Assembly: GCF_013618475.1 (NCBI RefSeq) | Contig: NZ_JABJVN010000007.1 | Location: 1-64,000, forward strand | Direction of reading: 5' to 3' | Source: Saccharibacillus deserti | Lineage (GTDB): Bacteria; Bacillota; Bacilli; Paenibacillales; Paenibacillaceae | Length of the DNA: 64,000 bases | Part shown: one piece after another, positions 16,664-25,842 of the stretch | How the letters are laid out: the number at the start of each line of letters is the position of its first letter | How positions within the stretch are numbered: position 1 is the first letter of the stretch | Notes under the pieces: model-generated | What the model saw: only the letters and a program-made list of their open reading frames with translations | Told to the model about the DNA's origin: nothing | Database searches by the model: none | Translations under genes and position numbers: made by a program

Positions 16664-17734
16664 GTGAACGGAGCGCGAAAGTTGAGGAAATCGAATACGA
16701 TCGTTCGGGGAATGGGATCGGGGATGCTGCTGGCTTTTATCGTGCTGCTGGCGGCGCTCTATGTCCTCTACTCCTACAAGCTGCTGGACGTGCCGGATAC
16801 GTGGACCTGGCCGTTCAAGCTCCGCGCCGGATTGACCCTGCTCGCGGTCTGTGTGACCGTCGGGGCGCTGTATGGGTTGTACCGATCGATTCAGATCAAG
16901 ATTCAATACGATCGTCTTCAAGATACGCTGCTCCATTGGGAAAAAGGCAATCCGGCGCGTCCCGTCGGTCCGCTCGGCGGCGAAATGGAAGCGTTGGCCG
17001 GACAGCTCGAACGCATCGGCAAAAAGTGGGAAGACCAGGTCAGTTCGCTGCAGCGCCTGTCGACCCACAATGCGCAGCTGGCCGAACAGGCCCGCGTATC
17101 GGCGATTGTCGAAGAACGGCAGCGCCTTGCCCGCGAGCTGCACGATGCGGTCTCGCAGCAGCTGTTTGCGATCTCGATGACGGCGACCGCGGTGGGCCGG
17201 ACTTTTGAAAAAGATCTGTCCAGAGCCAGGCGCCAGGTGGAGCTGATCGAGGAAATGGCTTCCGTCGCCCAGTCCGAGATGCGGGCGCTGCTGCTGCACC
17301 TGCGTCCGGTATATCTCGAAGGCAAGCCGCTGTACCAGGGACTCAGCGAGCTGGTGCGCGAGATCCAGGCCAAAGCGCAGATGGAAATCAAGCTGGAGAT
17401 GGATGCCGGACTGGAACTGGTCAAAGGAATCGAAAACCATCTGTTTCGCATCGTGCAGGAAGCGCTCTCGAATACGCTTCGTCACGCCAAAGCGGACAAG
17501 ATGGAGATCATGATCGTGCGCCGGAGCGATGCGCTGCGCATGTCACTCAAAGATAACGGGGTCGGCTTTGAATTGGACGACAAAAAGCAGGCGTCTTACG
17601 GACTGTCCCTGATGCAGGAACGGGTCAGCGAGATCGGCGGTTCGATCCGCTATATTACCGCGCCGGGAAAAGGAACGCGGATCGAGCTGACCGTGCCGCT
17701 GGTAAACGGGGGACAAAGAGGGAGCGAGGAATAG
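16664..17734 (+). CDS. LiaS-like sensor histidine kinase
   Basis: A 356-residue membrane kinase of the HisKA_3/NarL class. Two membrane segments (about 17-38 and 54-72) flank a very short extracellular loop, as in intramembrane-sensing LiaS/VraS kinases. The phosphoacceptor is His160 in ARELHDAVSQQL; the ATPase domain has NTLRHAKA, DNGVGFE and GLSLMQER. The GTG at 16664 is used here, but a TTG at 16682 has a better spaced GGAG, so the true start may be six codons later. It precedes the response regulator by two bases and follows a LiaF-like gene. Confidence 0.9.
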   Translation: MNGARKLRKSNTIVRGMGSGMLLAFIVLLAALYVLYSYKLLDVPDTWTWPFKLRAGLTLLAVCVTVGALYGLYRSIQIKIQYDRLQDTLLHWEKGNPARPVGPLGGEMEALAGQLERIGKKWEDQVSSLQRLSTHNAQLAEQARVSAIVEERQRLARELHDAVSQQLFAISMTATAVGRTFEKDLSRARRQVELIEEMASVAQSEMRALLLHLRPVYLEGKPLYQGLSELVREIQAKAQMEIKLEMDAGLELVKGIENHLFRIVQEALSNTLRHAKADKMEIMIVRRSDALRMSLKDNGVGFELDDKKQASYGLSLMQERVSEIGGSIRYITAPGKGTRIELTVPLVNGGQRGSEE

Positions 17735-17736
17735 CG

Positions 17737-18387
17737 ATGGAGACGGAACAACTCATTAGCGTACTGCTCGTCGACGATCACGAGATGGTGCGGATCGGTC
17801 TGGCCGCCGTGCTTGATACGGAAGACGGCATCGAAGTCGTCGGCGAGGCAAGCGGCGGAGAAGAAGGCGTACGTCTGACGCAGCAGTACAAGCCCGACGT
17901 GGTTCTGATGGATTTGGTGATGGACGGCATGGACGGGATCGAAGCCACTCGCGAGGTGCTCAAGATTTGTCCCGACTGCAAGGTGATCGTGCTGACCAGT
18001 TATCTGGACGACGAAAAAATGTATCCGGTGATCGAAGCCGGCGCTTTCAGCTACCTGCTCAAAACGTCCAGAGCCAACGAAGTCGCCGATGCGATCCGTG
18101 CAGCCATGCGCGGACAATCGATTCTCGAATCGCAGGTCGCCGCCAAAATGATGGATCGTTTCCGCACTCCGGCGCCCGCCCGCGCGCCGCACGAAGATTT
18201 GACGGACCGGGAGATGGAAGTGCTTCGTCTGCTGGCCAAAGGCAGATCGAACCAGGAGATTGCGGACGAGCTGATTATCGGAATCAAAACCGTCAAGTTT
18301 CACGTGACCAACCTGCTGGCCAAACTGGATGTCGACGATCGGACGCAGGCTGCCATTTACGCTTACAAAAACGGACTGGCCGAGTAG
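17737..18387 (+). CDS. LiaR-like response regulator
   Basis: A 216-residue NarL/FixJ-type regulator. The receiver domain has the acidic pair Asp13/Asp14, the phosphoacceptor Asp59 (DVVLMDLVMDG) and the conserved Thr and Lys; the C-terminal LuxR-type helix-turn-helix reads LTDREMEVLRLLAKG and KTVKFHVTNLLAKL. It is predicted to activate the liaI-like promoter at the head of this operon after phosphorylation by the adjacent kinase. Spacing to the kinase is two bases, so translation is coupled. Confidence 0.92.
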   Translation: METEQLISVLLVDDHEMVRIGLAAVLDTEDGIEVVGEASGGEEGVRLTQQYKPDVVLMDLVMDGMDGIEATREVLKICPDCKVIVLTSYLDDEKMYPVIEAGAFSYLLKTSRANEVADAIRAAMRGQSILESQVAAKMMDRFRTPAPARAPHEDLTDREMEVLRLLAKGRSNQEIADELIIGIKTVKFHVTNLLAKLDVDDRTQAAIYAYKNGLAE

Positions 18388-18388
18388 G

Positions 18389-18421
18389 GGCAGCTGTGCG
18401 GAAACTTTCCGTGCAGCCGCC
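18389..18421 (+). terminator. Hairpin after the response regulator
   Basis: A 16-bp imperfect stem (GGCAGCTGTGCGGAAA against TTTCCGTGCAGCCGCC) begins right after the stop codon. The nearest T run (18434-18442) is about 13 bases away, so it may be a weak terminator or an mRNA 3' stabiliser. Confidence 0.45.
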
Positions 18422-18525
18422 TCGTCGGACGGTTCTTTTTTTGCGAAAAAAAAGGGGGGACGGTATTTCGATTTTTTACAACTAACATATTATGTAATTT
18501 CGGCGAGGGAACGATCAAGTTGGAT

Positions 18526-18549
18526 TATACTTTGAAAGCGCTTAACAAA
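18526..18549 (+). promoter_or_regulatory. -10 box and catabolite-responsive element (cre)
   Basis: TATACT (18526-18531) is followed at once by TTTGAAAGCGCTTAACAAA (18531-18549), which matches the cre consensus WWTGWAARCGYTWWNCAWW at every position. A site placed over the transcription start implies CcpA repression of the secreted beta-helix protein when preferred sugars are present. No good -35 box is seen. Confidence 0.75.
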
Positions 18550-18635
18550 TAGAGTGCGAGGAGAGGATGGGGTTCGGGCGAAAGGCCTGAACAAACGGTT
18601 TGCCGGAACATCACCCTTATGAAGGAGGTTGCTCT

Positions 18636-20408
18636 ATGTCCATCAAGAAAAACTTCGTTTGTCTGCTGACAGCTTCCGTCCTCGTTCTTCCTGTGTCCAC
18701 ATCCGGTTCGGTATTTGCGGCCGAAGAACAGAAAGCTTCCGCAAAAGTCGTATCGATCGGCGATTACGGAGCCGTGCCGGACGATAACACCGATGATTTG
18801 GATTCGATCCGTCAGGCCGTCGCGGCTGCCAAAGCGGCAGGGAAAAGCGTTTATGTGCCCCCGGGTACTTTTTTATACAGTGATGTGATTGTGCTGGACG
18901 GCGTCGATCTCGCGGGCAAAGGGGAATCGTCGATTCTCCGAAGCACCAATCCGAACAGGCAGGCGGTGCAGCTGGCGGGAAGCGGATCTTCGCTGCGCAA
19001 AGTCGCTCTGACCACCGTTCCGGTGACGACCCGCTTATCCAGTTCCATTTCCGCCCGTGTTCATGTGCTGCCCGAAGCTTCCGGCTTTGCCGTAACGGAT
19101 ACCACGATTGACGGAGGTTCGTCGGCGGGCATTATCGTATACGGAAAAAAAGGCGGAATCGAGCGGAACACGATCCGCAATACGCTGGCCGACGGCATCC
19201 ATATCACCGGAGGATCTGCCGATATCCGGGTGGAAGACAACACGGTGCGCGACACCGGCGACGATATGATCGCGGTTGTCTCGTACGAGAAGAACAATGC
19301 CTGGGTGAGCGGCGTGAAGATTGAAGATAACGACGTTTCGGGCGGCCATGCCCGGGGCATTACCGTATCCGGAGGGACGGATGTCACGATCGAGAAAAAC
19401 AAAATTGCCTATACGGGCGGAGCCGGTATCTTTATTGCTTCGGAAGGCAGCTACCGCACGTACGAAGTGCGCAACCTGAAAGTCAGCAAGAACGAAATTG
19501 TGGGAGACAGCCGCAACCCGTCGATCCCGGAAAAAGGCGGCATTCGGCTTCAAGCGACAAATAAAGAACCGAGTATCGTGAATGCCTCGTTCGAAAAAAA
19601 CACGATTCGGGACTCGGCGGACAGCGGGATCCTGATCCTGGGTTCAACCCGTATCGAGGCTTCATTTGAAAAGAACCGGATCGTAAATCCCGTAAACCAC
19701 GGTATTCATATTTTGCGGACGACGGTCGGAGCCCTGCTGTTCGAGAAAAACAAAGTCGAAAACGCAGGCGGCTCGCCGATGTACAACCAGTCGCGGGCGG
19801 AAGTCGTCAGCGATCTGCCGAATTCCGCGCCTCCGGGCGGAGGCGAAGAAGACACGTATACGGCTGCGCGGGGGACACCGGTTATCGACGGTTCCGTCGA
19901 CGATGTCTGGATCAATTCGACTCCCCTGCAGCTGAACCGAGATCCCAACGGCACGGCCGGAACCGCACGTATCGCATGGGATAACGGGGCGCTGTACTAT
20001 CTGTTCGAGATGAGCGATGCGACGCCGAATGCGCTGGGCTCGGAAGAAAACAACGATTCGGTCGAAGTCTGGGTCGATGAACGGAATGCGAAAAACGGAA
20101 CGCGTACCGAAGGCGACTACCAACTGCGCGTCGGGCTCGACGGTTCGCTGTCTTCCGCGATTCGCGGGTTCGATCTGTCGAAGGTGAAAAAAGCGGTGGT
20201 CAAGCGCGAAGGCGGCTATACGGTTGAACTGGCGGTTCCTTATACGGCGCTGACTCCGAAAGTAGGCGATATCATCGGCTTCAATGCCAGTGCCAACGAC
20301 GATTCGAACGGAGACGGCAAGCGGGATACGTATCTCAGCTGGGTCGACAAGAATCTGCCTTACTGGGCGGATACGCGAGTGTACGGCGAAGTGAAACTCG
20401 CCGATTGA
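18636..20408 (+). CDS. Secreted parallel beta-helix protein with C-terminal CBM9-like domain
   Basis: A 590-residue exported protein. A Sec signal peptide (residues 1-27, cleaved near VFA-AEE) is followed by a pectate-lyase-3-type right-handed beta-helix (about 35-400) with the opening IGDYGAVPDDNTDD and many repeated coils of the form GIxIxG/IxxNxI. A carbohydrate-binding family-9-like domain fills about 415-590 (GTPVIDGSVDDVW, SVEVWVDERN, YWADTRVYGEVKL). It probably acts on or binds plant polysaccharide such as pectin. AAGGAGG precedes the ATG at 18636. A cre site upstream predicts glucose repression. The precise activity (lyase, hydrolase, epimerase or binding only) is not settled by sequence. 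Confidence 0.85.
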   Translation: MSIKKNFVCLLTASVLVLPVSTSGSVFAAEEQKASAKVVSIGDYGAVPDDNTDDLDSIRQAVAAAKAAGKSVYVPPGTFLYSDVIVLDGVDLAGKGESSILRSTNPNRQAVQLAGSGSSLRKVALTTVPVTTRLSSSISARVHVLPEASGFAVTDTTIDGGSSAGIIVYGKKGGIERNTIRNTLADGIHITGGSADIRVEDNTVRDTGDDMIAVVSYEKNNAWVSGVKIEDNDVSGGHARGITVSGGTDVTIEKNKIAYTGGAGIFIASEGSYRTYEVRNLKVSKNEIVGDSRNPSIPEKGGIRLQATNKEPSIVNASFEKNTIRDSADSGILILGSTRIEASFEKNRIVNPVNHGIHILRTTVGALLFEKNKVENAGGSPMYNQSRAEVVSDLPNSAPPGGGEEDTYTAARGTPVIDGSVDDVWINSTPLQLNRDPNGTAGTARIAWDNGALYYLFEMSDATPNALGSEENNDSVEVWVDERNAKNGTRTEGDYQLRVGLDGSLSSAIRGFDLSKVKKAVVKREGGYTVELAVPYTALTPKVGDIIGFNASANDDSNGDGKRDTYLSWVDKNLPYWADTRVYGEVKLAD

Positions 20409-20430
20409 AAACGTTCTCCTTGTTTTGGCC

Positions 20431-20459
20431 AAGGCCGGCGTGATTCTGCCGGCCTTTTT
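20431..20459 (+). terminator. Terminator after the beta-helix gene
   Basis: AAGGCCGGC and GCCGGCCTT form a 9-bp stem with an 8-nt loop, followed by TTTTT. Confidence 0.9.
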
Positions 20460-20643
20460 GGTGGTGGTAATATTAATGAAACCTTCATGTTGGATCAGCA
20501 TAAATGATATCGATACGATAGCATCAATTTGAGGGATATGTTAAAATGACATCACATCTTTCTTTCTGCGCGCTAACGCGGAGAATTAAGAGTCAGACAT
20601 AAAGACAAGAGATACTATACTAATACAGGAAGAATGGGGAGCT

Positions 20644-22200
20644 ATGGCGGACAATCAAAATCTTGAAGCATTGAAAGCACCGGGCGCGGTTTTTTTCATC
20701 TTCGGGGCTACCGGAGACCTGGCCCGTCGCAAGTTGTTCCCGGCCATTTTCAGCTTGTACCGGGAAGGAAAATTGGCGGAGGATTTTGCCGTGGTCGGAG
20801 TGGCTCGGCGTCCTCGTACGAACGAAGAGTTTCGTGACGACGTATTCCGCTCGATCCAGGAATTCGGACGGTACAAATCTTCCGACCAGGAGAAGTGGAA
20901 CAAATTTGCGGAACACTTCGAATATAAATCCCTCGACATCAACAATGTAGCGGGGTTCCAGGAACTCAAAGAACAGACGGAACAGATCGAGAAGAAGTTC
21001 TCGATTCCGGGCAACCGACTCTTCTATCTGGCGCTGGCGCCGGAATTGTTCGGCAGCGTCTCGCTGAACCTGCGCGAAGGAGGCATGCTCGACAACGAAG
21101 GCTGGCATCGTCTGGTCATCGAGAAGCCTTTCGGTTACGATCTTAAGTCGGCCGAGAAGTTGAACGAAGAGCTGGGCCATGTGTTCAAGGAAGACGAGAT
21201 CTACCGGATCGACCATTATCTCGGCAAGGAGATGGTGCAGAACATCGAAACCATTCGGTTCTCGAACCTGTTCTTCGAGTCGCTCTGGAACAACAAATAT
21301 ATCGCCAACGTACAGATTACGCTGGGCGAGACGGTCGGCGTCGAAGAACGCGGCGGCTATTACGATCACGCGGGCGCGCTGCGCGATATGGGACAGAACC
21401 ATATCCTCCAGCTGCTCACGATGATCGCGATGGAACCGCCTAGCCGTCCGCTTGCGGAAGACCTGCGCGACGAAAAGGTGAAAGTGCTGCGTTCGCTGCA
21501 TCATTTCGCCGATGCCGCCGAAGTCAAAGCCAATGTCGTGCGCGGCCAGTATACGGCCGGGCAAAGCAAAGGCAAAGACCTGCCGGGGTACCGCGAAGAA
21601 GACAAAGTCGATCCGAATTCGAATACCGAGACGTTCTTCGCGGCTCGCGTATCCGTGGATAACTTCCGTTGGGCCGGCGTTCCTTTCTATATCCGTACAG
21701 GCAAACGCCTGCCGGTCAAAACGACGGAAGTCGTGATCGAATTCAAGAAGATGCCGGGCAATATCTACCTCGGACAAAAGCACGACCTGCAGCCGAACCT
21801 GCTCGTCATCCGCGTCAATCCGATGGAAGGCATCTACTTCAAGATCAACGCCAAGAAGCCGGGTTCGGAATCCGAAATCGCGCAGGTGGCAATGGAGTTC
21901 TGTCAAAGCTGCCTGGTGGGCATCAACTCGCCGGAAGCTTACGAGCGCCTGATCCACGATGCCGCCAAAGGCGATTCCACCTACTTCACGCGTTGGGACG
22001 AAGTGGCTTCGGCCTGGGCGTTTGTCGACAAAATCGACGCCGCCTGGAAAGAAAATCCGTCGGATGTCAGTTCTTATCCGGCCGGAAGCTGGGGACCCAA
22101 AGAAGCGGACGAACTGCTTGCCCGCGACGGGTTCCACTGGTGGCCGGTAAACGGGGAAGAAGAAGACAATGTAATCTGGGTAGCCGCTTCGAGCAGCTAA
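20644..22200 (+). CDS. zwf: Glucose-6-phosphate 1-dehydrogenase
   Basis: Oxidises glucose-6-phosphate to 6-phosphogluconolactone with NADP, the entry of the oxidative pentose phosphate pathway. The 518-residue protein has the dinucleotide loop GATGDLARRKLFPAIF near residue 18, the catalytic RIDHYLGKE at about 192-200 with its His as base, and IEKPFGYDL upstream. Length is normal for the family (about 490-520). GGGGAG lies close before the ATG. It stands alone, with terminators before and after. A weak promoter candidate is TTGGAT (20490) and TACGAT (20514) with 18 bp between. Confidence 0.96.
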   Translation: MADNQNLEALKAPGAVFFIFGATGDLARRKLFPAIFSLYREGKLAEDFAVVGVARRPRTNEEFRDDVFRSIQEFGRYKSSDQEKWNKFAEHFEYKSLDINNVAGFQELKEQTEQIEKKFSIPGNRLFYLALAPELFGSVSLNLREGGMLDNEGWHRLVIEKPFGYDLKSAEKLNEELGHVFKEDEIYRIDHYLGKEMVQNIETIRFSNLFFESLWNNKYIANVQITLGETVGVEERGGYYDHAGALRDMGQNHILQLLTMIAMEPPSRPLAEDLRDEKVKVLRSLHHFADAAEVKANVVRGQYTAGQSKGKDLPGYREEDKVDPNSNTETFFAARVSVDNFRWAGVPFYIRTGKRLPVKTTEVVIEFKKMPGNIYLGQKHDLQPNLLVIRVNPMEGIYFKINAKKPGSESEIAQVAMEFCQSCLVGINSPEAYERLIHDAAKGDSTYFTRWDEVASAWAFVDKIDAAWKENPSDVSSYPAGSWGPKEADELLARDGFHWWPVNGEEEDNVIWVAASSS

Positions 22201-22237
22201 GCCGATTGCAGCATATAGCGGCCCAAAGCCGCAGATC

Positions 22238-22280
22238 AGCCGCCGTGCGGCCGGATATTCCGGCTGTACGGCGGCTTTTT
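22238..22280 (+). terminator. Terminator of zwf
   Basis: A long stem, AGCCGCCGT..CCGGA against TCCGG..ACGGCGGCT, is followed by TTTTT. Confidence 0.88.
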
Positions 22281-22557
22281 CTTTTTGATCCACCGGCGGA
22301 TTCCGGAGCGAGGTGCCGCCGTTCATGTACCTGTTTACCGAAAGCTTTGGCGGAAGTAGAGCGGCATCTGAACCGTCTGCTGGGCGAATATGACAACGAT
22401 AAGGTGCGGGAATACGCGCGTTCGTTCCGCCGCGATTCGGATCGGTAACGAAAATTGCGCACCGTCCCTTTTTTCGATCCAGATTCTATCCTTGTCCGGG
22501 CTCTAATTATGGTACAATACAGGGATGAAGACGTACGATACAGAAGGGAATGTGAAC

Positions 22558-24141
22558 ATGAACGAAGCTGAAGAAAAGGTTTTGCGCGATGAAGTCGAGA
22601 AACGCAGAACTTTTGCTATTATATCTCACCCGGATGCCGGGAAAACGACGTTGACGGAGAAGCTGCTGCTCTTCGGCGGCGCTATTCGTCTGGCCGGAAC
22701 GGTCAAAGCCCGTAAAGCAAGCAAGCATGCGACAAGCGACTGGATGGAAATCGAGAAGCAGCGGGGGATTTCCGTAACATCCTCGGTCATGCAGTTCGAC
22801 TACGACGGTCACCGCATCAATATTCTGGATACGCCGGGTCACCAGGATTTCAGTGAAGATACGTACCGGACGCTGACGGCGGCCGACAGTGCGGTCATGC
22901 TGATCGACGTAGCCAAAGGCGTGGAAGCGCAGACGATCAAGCTGTTCCAGGTCTGCGCGAAGCGCGGGATTCCGATCTTTACCTTTATCAACAAACTCGA
23001 CCGCGAAGGCCGCAGTCCGTTCGACCTGATGGAAGAACTGGAACAGGTGCTCGGCATCCGCGCCGTTCCGATGAACTGGCCGATCGGGATGGGGCGCGAG
23101 CTGAACGGCATCTACGACCGGATGAAGAATCAGGTCGAGCTGTTCCAGGGCGACGACCACTCGCAGATCAAAGTCCAGAAAGTCGACGACTACCGCGATC
23201 CGATCATTTCGCAGATGGCCGGCGAGTATCACGCGAACCAGCTGGCTGAAGAACTTGAACTGCTGGACGTAGCGGGCGATCAATTCGATCCCGAAAAAGT
23301 GGCGCGCGGCGAGCTGACGCCTCTCTTCTTCGGCAGTGCGATCAACAACTTCGGCCTGCAGACCTTCCTGCAGAATTTCCTGGAACTCGCGCCGAAGCCG
23401 GCTCCGCGCCGCAGCACGGAAGGCGAGATCGAACCGGTACGCGAGAAATTCAGCGGCTACGTGTTCAAGATCCAGGCGAACATGAACCCGGCGCACCGCG
23501 ACCGGATCGCGTTCCTGCGTATCGTATCGGGCAAGTTCGAGCGGGGGATGAGCGTCAAGCACGTTCGCGTCGGCAAAGACATCAAGCTGGCCCAGCCGCA
23601 GCAGTTCTTGGCCCAGGACCGCGATATCGTCGAAACGGCATACGCCGGCGACATTATCGGATTGTTCGACCCGGGCATTTTCCGGATCGGCGATTCGCTG
23701 GTGGAAGGCCAAAGCTTCGAATTCGACGAGCTTCCGACGTTCTCGCCGGAAATCTTCGCCAAAGTCACGGCCAAAAATGCGCTTAAGCACAAGCAGTACC
23801 AAAAAGGAATCGACCAGCTGACGGAAGAAGGCACGATCCAGGTGTTCCGCACGGTCAGCTTCGACGATACGATTCTCGGGGTAGTCGGACAGCTCCAATT
23901 CGAAGTGTTCGAGTACCGGATGAAAAACGAGTACGGCGTCGATGTACAGCTGCAGCGCCAATCGTTCCAATTTGCACGCTGGATCGTGGCCCCGGAGATC
24001 GACCCTTCGAAATTCCGGATCAACTCCACGCTCGTCAAAGACAAAAAAGGCAACTATGTCGCGCTGTTCGAGAATGAATACGCCATGCGCACTGCGATCG
24101 ATAAAAATCCGGACGCCCAGTTCCTTGAAATGGCGCCCTGA
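22558..24141 (+). CDS. prfC: Peptide chain release factor 3
   Basis: A 527-residue translational GTPase that recycles RF1/RF2 from the ribosome after termination. G1 is SHPDAGKTT (about 23-31), G3 DTPGHQDF and G4 NKLDRE; the C-terminal domains continue to the conserved end with FENEYAMRTAIDKNP. The ATG at 22558 is preferred over one 11 codons upstream because a -10 box TACAAT at 22513-22518 would place the transcript start at about 22525, on top of the upstream ATG. B. subtilis lacks this factor, so its presence helps separate this lineage. The Ktr gene follows 21 bp later. Confidence 0.95.
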   Translation: MNEAEEKVLRDEVEKRRTFAIISHPDAGKTTLTEKLLLFGGAIRLAGTVKARKASKHATSDWMEIEKQRGISVTSSVMQFDYDGHRINILDTPGHQDFSEDTYRTLTAADSAVMLIDVAKGVEAQTIKLFQVCAKRGIPIFTFINKLDREGRSPFDLMEELEQVLGIRAVPMNWPIGMGRELNGIYDRMKNQVELFQGDDHSQIKVQKVDDYRDPIISQMAGEYHANQLAEELELLDVAGDQFDPEKVARGELTPLFFGSAINNFGLQTFLQNFLELAPKPAPRRSTEGEIEPVREKFSGYVFKIQANMNPAHRDRIAFLRIVSGKFERGMSVKHVRVGKDIKLAQPQQFLAQDRDIVETAYAGDIIGLFDPGIFRIGDSLVEGQSFEFDELPTFSPEIFAKVTAKNALKHKQYQKGIDQLTEEGTIQVFRTVSFDDTILGVVGQLQFEVFEYRMKNEYGVDVQLQRQSFQFARWIVAPEIDPSKFRINSTLVKDKKGNYVALFENEYAMRTAIDKNPDAQFLEMAP

Positions 24142-24162
24142 TTTTTAAGGAGGCCGGGGAAA

Positions 24163-24837
24163 ATGGGAAAAGGTAAAAAGCAGTACGCGGTTATCGGTAT
24201 GGGCCGGTTCGGATCCAGTGTAGCCAAAACACTGAGCCAGATGGGCTTCGACGTGCTGGCGATCGATGCCAGCCAGCAGCGTACCCAGGAGATTTCGAGC
24301 CTTGTCACCCACGCGGTATCGGCGGATTCCACGGATGACGAAGCGCTCAAAGCGCTCGGAATCCGCAGCTTCGATGTCGTCGTGGTCGCGATCGGACAGG
24401 ATATCCAGGCGAGCATTCTCACCACGCTGATCCTGAAAGAAATGAATGCGCCGATGATTATCGCCAAAGCCCAAAACGAGCTGCACGGCAAAGTGCTCAG
24501 CAAAATCGGTGCGGACAAGGTGATTTTTCCGGAGCGGGACATGGGAACGCGGGTGGCGCACAATCTCACCTCGCCGAATATTCTCGACTATATCGAGCTG
24601 TCGGGCGACTACAGCATCTTCGAGATGCTGGTCCCGGCACGAATGGTAGGGAAGAACCTGATCGAGCTGAATTTGCGGCAAAAATACGGCTGCAACGTCA
24701 TTGCGGTACGCCGGGGAAGCAAGATGAATATTTCTCCGGAGCCGCACGGACGTCTATGGGAAGGCGATGTGCTCGTCATCGTCGGCGAGCGGGACGATCT
24801 GGTCCGGTTGGAGCTGGCGTTCGACAAGCACGGCTAG
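24163..24837 (+). CDS. Ktr/Trk potassium channel regulatory subunit
   Basis: A 224-residue cytosolic RCK protein. The N-terminal TrkA_N Rossmann domain has VIGMGRFGSSVA and the acidic end of strand 2 (AIDAS), and the C-terminal TrkA_C domain covers about 140-224. Such subunits gate KtrB/KtrD or TrkH potassium channels in response to ATP/ADP or c-di-AMP. AAGGAGG precedes the ATG. No channel subunit is encoded nearby, which fits the KtrC arrangement in Bacillus, where the regulatory gene stands alone. KtrA or KtrC cannot be told apart here. Confidence 0.9.
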   Translation: MGKGKKQYAVIGMGRFGSSVAKTLSQMGFDVLAIDASQQRTQEISSLVTHAVSADSTDDEALKALGIRSFDVVVVAIGQDIQASILTTLILKEMNAPMIIAKAQNELHGKVLSKIGADKVIFPERDMGTRVAHNLTSPNILDYIELSGDYSIFEMLVPARMVGKNLIELNLRQKYGCNVIAVRRGSKMNISPEPHGRLWEGDVLVIVGERDDLVRLELAFDKHG

Positions 24838-24935
24838 GGAAAATTCCTGTTCGAGTAAGAAGCTGGGGGCGCTTCTCGCAAAGGCAGGATTTCTAACCGT
24901 TGGATGGGTTAGATAAGATATAAGGCAAGGACATG

Positions 24936-24970
24936 AAGGTATCGCTGTTGCGATACCTTTCGATTTTTTA
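24936..24970 (+). terminator. Terminator after the Ktr gene
   Basis: AAGGTATCGC and GCGATACCTT form a perfect 10-bp stem with the tetraloop TGTT, followed by TCGATTTTTT. A smaller TCTAACC/GGTTAGA hairpin lies just upstream (24892-24913). Confidence 0.8.
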
Positions 24971-25000
24971 ACGGACATTAAGAAGGGGAGGGAGAAACGG

Positions 25001-25795
25001 ATGCGACATGCGCAGATCGAATCGACGTCGAATGCCCGCGTGAAAGAATGGGCAGGCCTACTGGAGAAAAAGCACCGCGACCGCCAGGGGAAATATATGG
25101 TAGAAGGCGTGCATCTGGTGCAGGAGGCTCTGCGCTCGGGAGCCGATGTGGAATGCGTCGCCTATGACATGGCGCGGGGCGTGCCGGCCGAATTGGCCCA
25201 GGATGCGCGAAGCAGCAGTACGGATTGGATCGCCGTCTCGGCTGCGATCGTCTCCAAATGCACCGAAGCGAGAACACCGCAGCCGGTATTCGCCGTCGTA
25301 CGCAAATCGTCGGCGAAACTTGCAAACGTCCTGGAGGCAGCAAACGGCTTGGTTGCGGTGCTGGACGGCGTACAGGACCCCGGCAACGTCGGCACGATCA
25401 TCCGGGCCGCCGATGCCGCGGGTGCGGCGGGCGTGCTCATCGGCCGGGGCTGCGCGGATATCTACAATCCCAAAACGGTGCGTTCGACGATGGGCTCGCT
25501 GTTTCATCTGCCGATCGTGGAAGGCGATCTGACCGAACTGCTGCCGCAGGCGCGCGAAGCGTCGGCCAAGATTGTCAGCACCAGTCTTCAGGCGCGGCAA
25601 AACTGCTACGAAGCGGATTACCGCGGCGCGACGTGGTTCGTGTTCGGCAGCGAAGGCGGCGGTGTCTCTCCGGAAGTCGAAGCGTTCGTGGACGAAACGA
25701 TCATTATCCCGATGCCGGGCCGTGCGGAATCGCTGAATGTGGCAATGGCCGCTTCGGTGCTGCTGTTCGAGGCGGTACGGCAGCGGTTGAATTAG
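25001..25795 (+). CDS. SpoU/TrmH-family RNA 2'-O-methyltransferase
   Basis: A 264-residue SPOUT methyltransferase. An N-terminal substrate-binding domain (about 1-95) is followed by the knotted domain with all three SpoU motifs: NVGTIIRAADAAGA, FGSEGGGVS and IPMPGRAESLNVAMAASVLLFEA. It resembles the YsgA-type rRNA methyltransferases of Firmicutes, which often lie near pheS. The exact target nucleotide cannot be inferred. A GGGGAGGGAG site precedes the ATG. A hairpin terminator follows. Confidence 0.9.
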   Translation: MRHAQIESTSNARVKEWAGLLEKKHRDRQGKYMVEGVHLVQEALRSGADVECVAYDMARGVPAELAQDARSSSTDWIAVSAAIVSKCTEARTPQPVFAVVRKSSAKLANVLEAANGLVAVLDGVQDPGNVGTIIRAADAAGAAGVLIGRGCADIYNPKTVRSTMGSLFHLPIVEGDLTELLPQAREASAKIVSTSLQARQNCYEADYRGATWFVFGSEGGGVSPEVEAFVDETIIIPMPGRAESLNVAMAASVLLFEAVRQRLN

Positions 25796-25842
25796 TTCGA
25801 CCGCCGTGCCCCGAACAACAAAAGGTATCCAAAATAATTCTC

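Noticed and set aside
18600-18635. Upstream start for the beta-helix protein
   Set aside because: It would place 12 polar residues before a clean Sec signal peptide and overlap the AAGGAGG ribosome site.
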